7,557 bases of DNA, taken from JAFAXD01 sp035472475 (GTDB lineage Bacteria; Pseudomonadota; Alphaproteobacteria; Rhizobiales; Xanthobacteraceae). The stretch's first letter is position 1. Each line of letters opens with the position of its first letter. The notes beneath the pieces were generated by a model that had not been told where the DNA came from, did no database searches, and worked only from the letters and a program-made list of their open reading frames with translations. Position numbers and translations under genes: made by a program. Location: contig DATIPA010000226.1 of assembly GCA_035472475.1 (NCBI GenBank), positions 1 to 7,557 of the forward strand. The letters are read 5' to 3'. This document shows positions 6,259-7,557 of the stretch, one piece after another.

Positions 6259-7110
6259 ATGAAAAGGTTCTGCATCGCAGGTGCAGCCTTTGCCGCGCTC
6301 ATCGCGAGCCCGGCGATGGGCGCCGACAAACCGGTGAAGGCCGCGATCTACAAAGCTCCAGCGCCCGCTCCTTTTAGCTGGACCGGGTTCTACGTGGGCG
6401 GCAACGGCGGCTATGGCTGGGGAGACCGGACCGCCAATTTGAACCCGGGCGACTCCACCGCAGTGCTCGCGACTTCGGCAGTCGCAGGCGGCACTCGTCC
6501 GCCGGCGGTTCCATTCGACCTCCACGGCGGACTTGGCGGATTGCAGGGCGGGTACAACTGGCAATTTGATCGCAACTGGCTCGTCGGCATCGAAGCGGAC
6601 TACGACTGGGCGCGCATCCGCGGCACCGGAACGTCCGCCTTCTTTCTCAACGGCCTGCCGTCGACCTTTCAGGTCAACCAGACCATCACGTCGTTCGGAA
6701 CCGTCAGAGGACGCGTCGGTTGGTTAGCGATCCCCACGCTGCTGGTATATGGGACCGGCGGATTTGCCTATGGTCATGTTACCGAAAACCAGACCGTCGT
6801 TGGCGGGGGGACGCTTGCGACCGCGGTTTCCGGTTTCTTCTGCGGTCCCAGCGTTCTGTGCTTTGCCGGCAACTCGTCTCGCACCCTTAACGGCTGGACG
6901 GTGGGTACCGGTCTCGAATACGCGCTGTGGGAACACTGCACGATCAAGGCCGAGTATCTCTATGTCAACCTCGGCAGCGGCGATGTGGTCGGTATGCCCG
7001 CGGTGTCCGTCGCCGGCCTGGCGCCCGGGACGATTCGGAGTTCCTTCACGTCGGCTAACACTCAGGTCGATTTCCATGTAGTCCGTGCCGGCGTGAATTG
7101 GAAATTCTAG
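6259..7110 (+). CDS. Outer-membrane beta-barrel protein (Omp25/Omp31-like)
   Basis: Exported protein of 283 residues. The signal peptide is residues 1-21 (MKRFCIAGAAFAALIASPAMG) with A-M-G as likely cleavage site. A short Ala/Pro/Lys linker (ADKPVKAAIYKAPAPAP) follows, and the barrel opens with SWTGFYVGGNGGYGWG (40-55). Alternating hydrophobic strands follow, for example GGLQGGYNWQFDRNWLVGIEADY, VRGRVGWLAIPTLLVYGTGGFAYG and GTGLEYALWEHCTIKAEYLYV. The protein ends VDFHVVRAGVNWKF with the terminal Phe of the Bam recognition signal. About eight strands are expected by family. A C-x5-C pair (FFCGPSVLCF, 195 and 201) lies in a probable surface loop and could form a disulfide. The ATG at 6259 follows a G-rich GGGGGG ribosome site; the longer frame from 6136 runs into the MFS gene and lacks a signal peptide. 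Family members are abundant structural outer-membrane proteins of Hyphomicrobiales; a specific role is unknown. Confidence 0.9.
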   Translation: MKRFCIAGAAFAALIASPAMGADKPVKAAIYKAPAPAPFSWTGFYVGGNGGYGWGDRTANLNPGDSTAVLATSAVAGGTRPPAVPFDLHGGLGGLQGGYNWQFDRNWLVGIEADYDWARIRGTGTSAFFLNGLPSTFQVNQTITSFGTVRGRVGWLAIPTLLVYGTGGFAYGHVTENQTVVGGGTLATAVSGFFCGPSVLCFAGNSSRTLNGWTVGTGLEYALWEHCTIKAEYLYVNLGSGDVVGMPAVSVAGLAPGTIRSSFTSANTQVDFHVVRAGVNWKF

Positions 7111-7137
7111 TTGGTTCGGCGCCAATCATGCGCAACG

Positions 7138-7557
7138 TCAGAACTGGTGCACGGCGAGATGTTCCACCGCGGCGCCCGTGCGCTCATGAATGAGCTCGGC
7201 GATCCACTGGCGGTGGCAATGTCGGGGATCGCGTTCGTAGCAAAGGAGACAAAGCCGCGTGCCCGAGCGGGCCAGCGCTGCGAGTTCGTCAAGCTCTTCA
7301 CGCGCCTGCGGCGTGGCGAGGTGCTTCTGATAGACGTCGAACAGCTTGGCGAGATCGCCTCGGCGAGCAGCTAGTCGGCCTTCCTTGGGCGTGCCGAGGC
7401 CGCGCAGGTGCAGATACCGGATCCCGCGCTCGTCGAGCCCGGCGGCAAGTTGCCGCTTTGAAAACCCGGGCCGTCGCGAGGCCGCAACCGCGCGCACATC
7501 GACGAGCAGCCCAACCTGCGCGCGCGCAAGTTCGTCGAGCACGGCTGCCGCCGGTGT
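7138..7557 (-). CDS. DUF488 domain protein (5' end cut by window edge)
   Basis: The minus-strand frame is open from the window edge to a TGA at 7140-7138, giving 139 visible residues. A GTG at 7542 could be taken as start, but the codons before it (T-P-A-A-A) continue without a stop, and DUF488 proteins normally have a short TIG-type strand before the ..LLVDVR segment, so the true start is probably beyond the edge. Visible motifs: VGLLVDVRAVAASRRPGFSK, then GIRYLHLRGLGTPKEGR, and the C-terminal LCLLCYERDPRHCHRQWIAELI with the conserved Cys/His cluster. These match DUF488, small cytoplasmic proteins of unknown biochemical role. The gene converges on the outer-membrane protein gene with 27 bases between stops, and no clear terminator is visible in that gap. 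Confidence 0.88.
   Translation of the reverse strand, partial: TPAAAVLDELARAQVGLLVDVRAVAASRRPGFSKRQLAAGLDERGIRYLHLRGLGTPKEGRLAARRGDLAKLFDVYQKHLATPQAREELDELAALARSGTRLCLLCYERDPRHCHRQWIAELIHERTGAAVEHLAVHQF

Noticed and set aside
7111..7137. Bidirectional terminator between the convergent outer-membrane and DUF488 genes
   Set aside because: Only a TTGG/CCAA four-base stem is visible in the 27-base gap, too weak to call.

Overview
The window is GC-rich DNA, densely coding, with G/C-biased third codon positions. It looks like an alphaproteobacterium of the Hyphomicrobiales, most likely near Bradyrhizobium/Rhodopseudomonas (Nitrobacteraceae). The main pointer is an Omp25/Omp31-type outer-membrane beta-barrel with the 'WTGFYVGGN.GYGWG' start and C-terminal Phe typical of that group. 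The genus is inferred, not shown.

Left part (1-1073, minus strand): three small exported proteins in a row. Two are DUF2946-type paralogues that share a C-x-x-C motif; one is cut by the left window edge. Between them lies a 60-residue signal-peptide protein of unknown function.

Centre (1244-4801, plus strand): a drug-efflux-type cassette in the order TetR regulator - HlyD-like lipoprotein adaptor - ABC ATPase - ABC-2 permease, with each gene overlapping the next by an ATGA. The layout recalls the E. coli cecR(ybiH)-ybhGFSR locus, reduced to one ATPase domain and one permease. A 26-bp perfect palindrome overlaps the predicted -10 box and the start of tetR, as expected for an autoregulated operator. 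The tetR gene carries an in-frame TAG exactly where TetR proteins have the conserved Tyr after the recognition helix, so the repressor is probably broken and the pump possibly derepressed.

Right part (4908-7557): an MFS transporter of the fosmidomycin-resistance (Fsr)-like type on the plus strand, probably read with or just after the efflux operon. It is followed by the outer-membrane beta-barrel protein (plus) and a convergent DUF488 protein (minus) that is cut by the right window edge.

I see no tRNA, rRNA, CRISPR array, insertion sequence or phage gene. Most families here are familiar. The points that stand out are the amber-interrupted repressor beneath an intact operator, and the cluster of small Cys/His-containing exported proteins. 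I do not see convincing evidence of a wholly new system.
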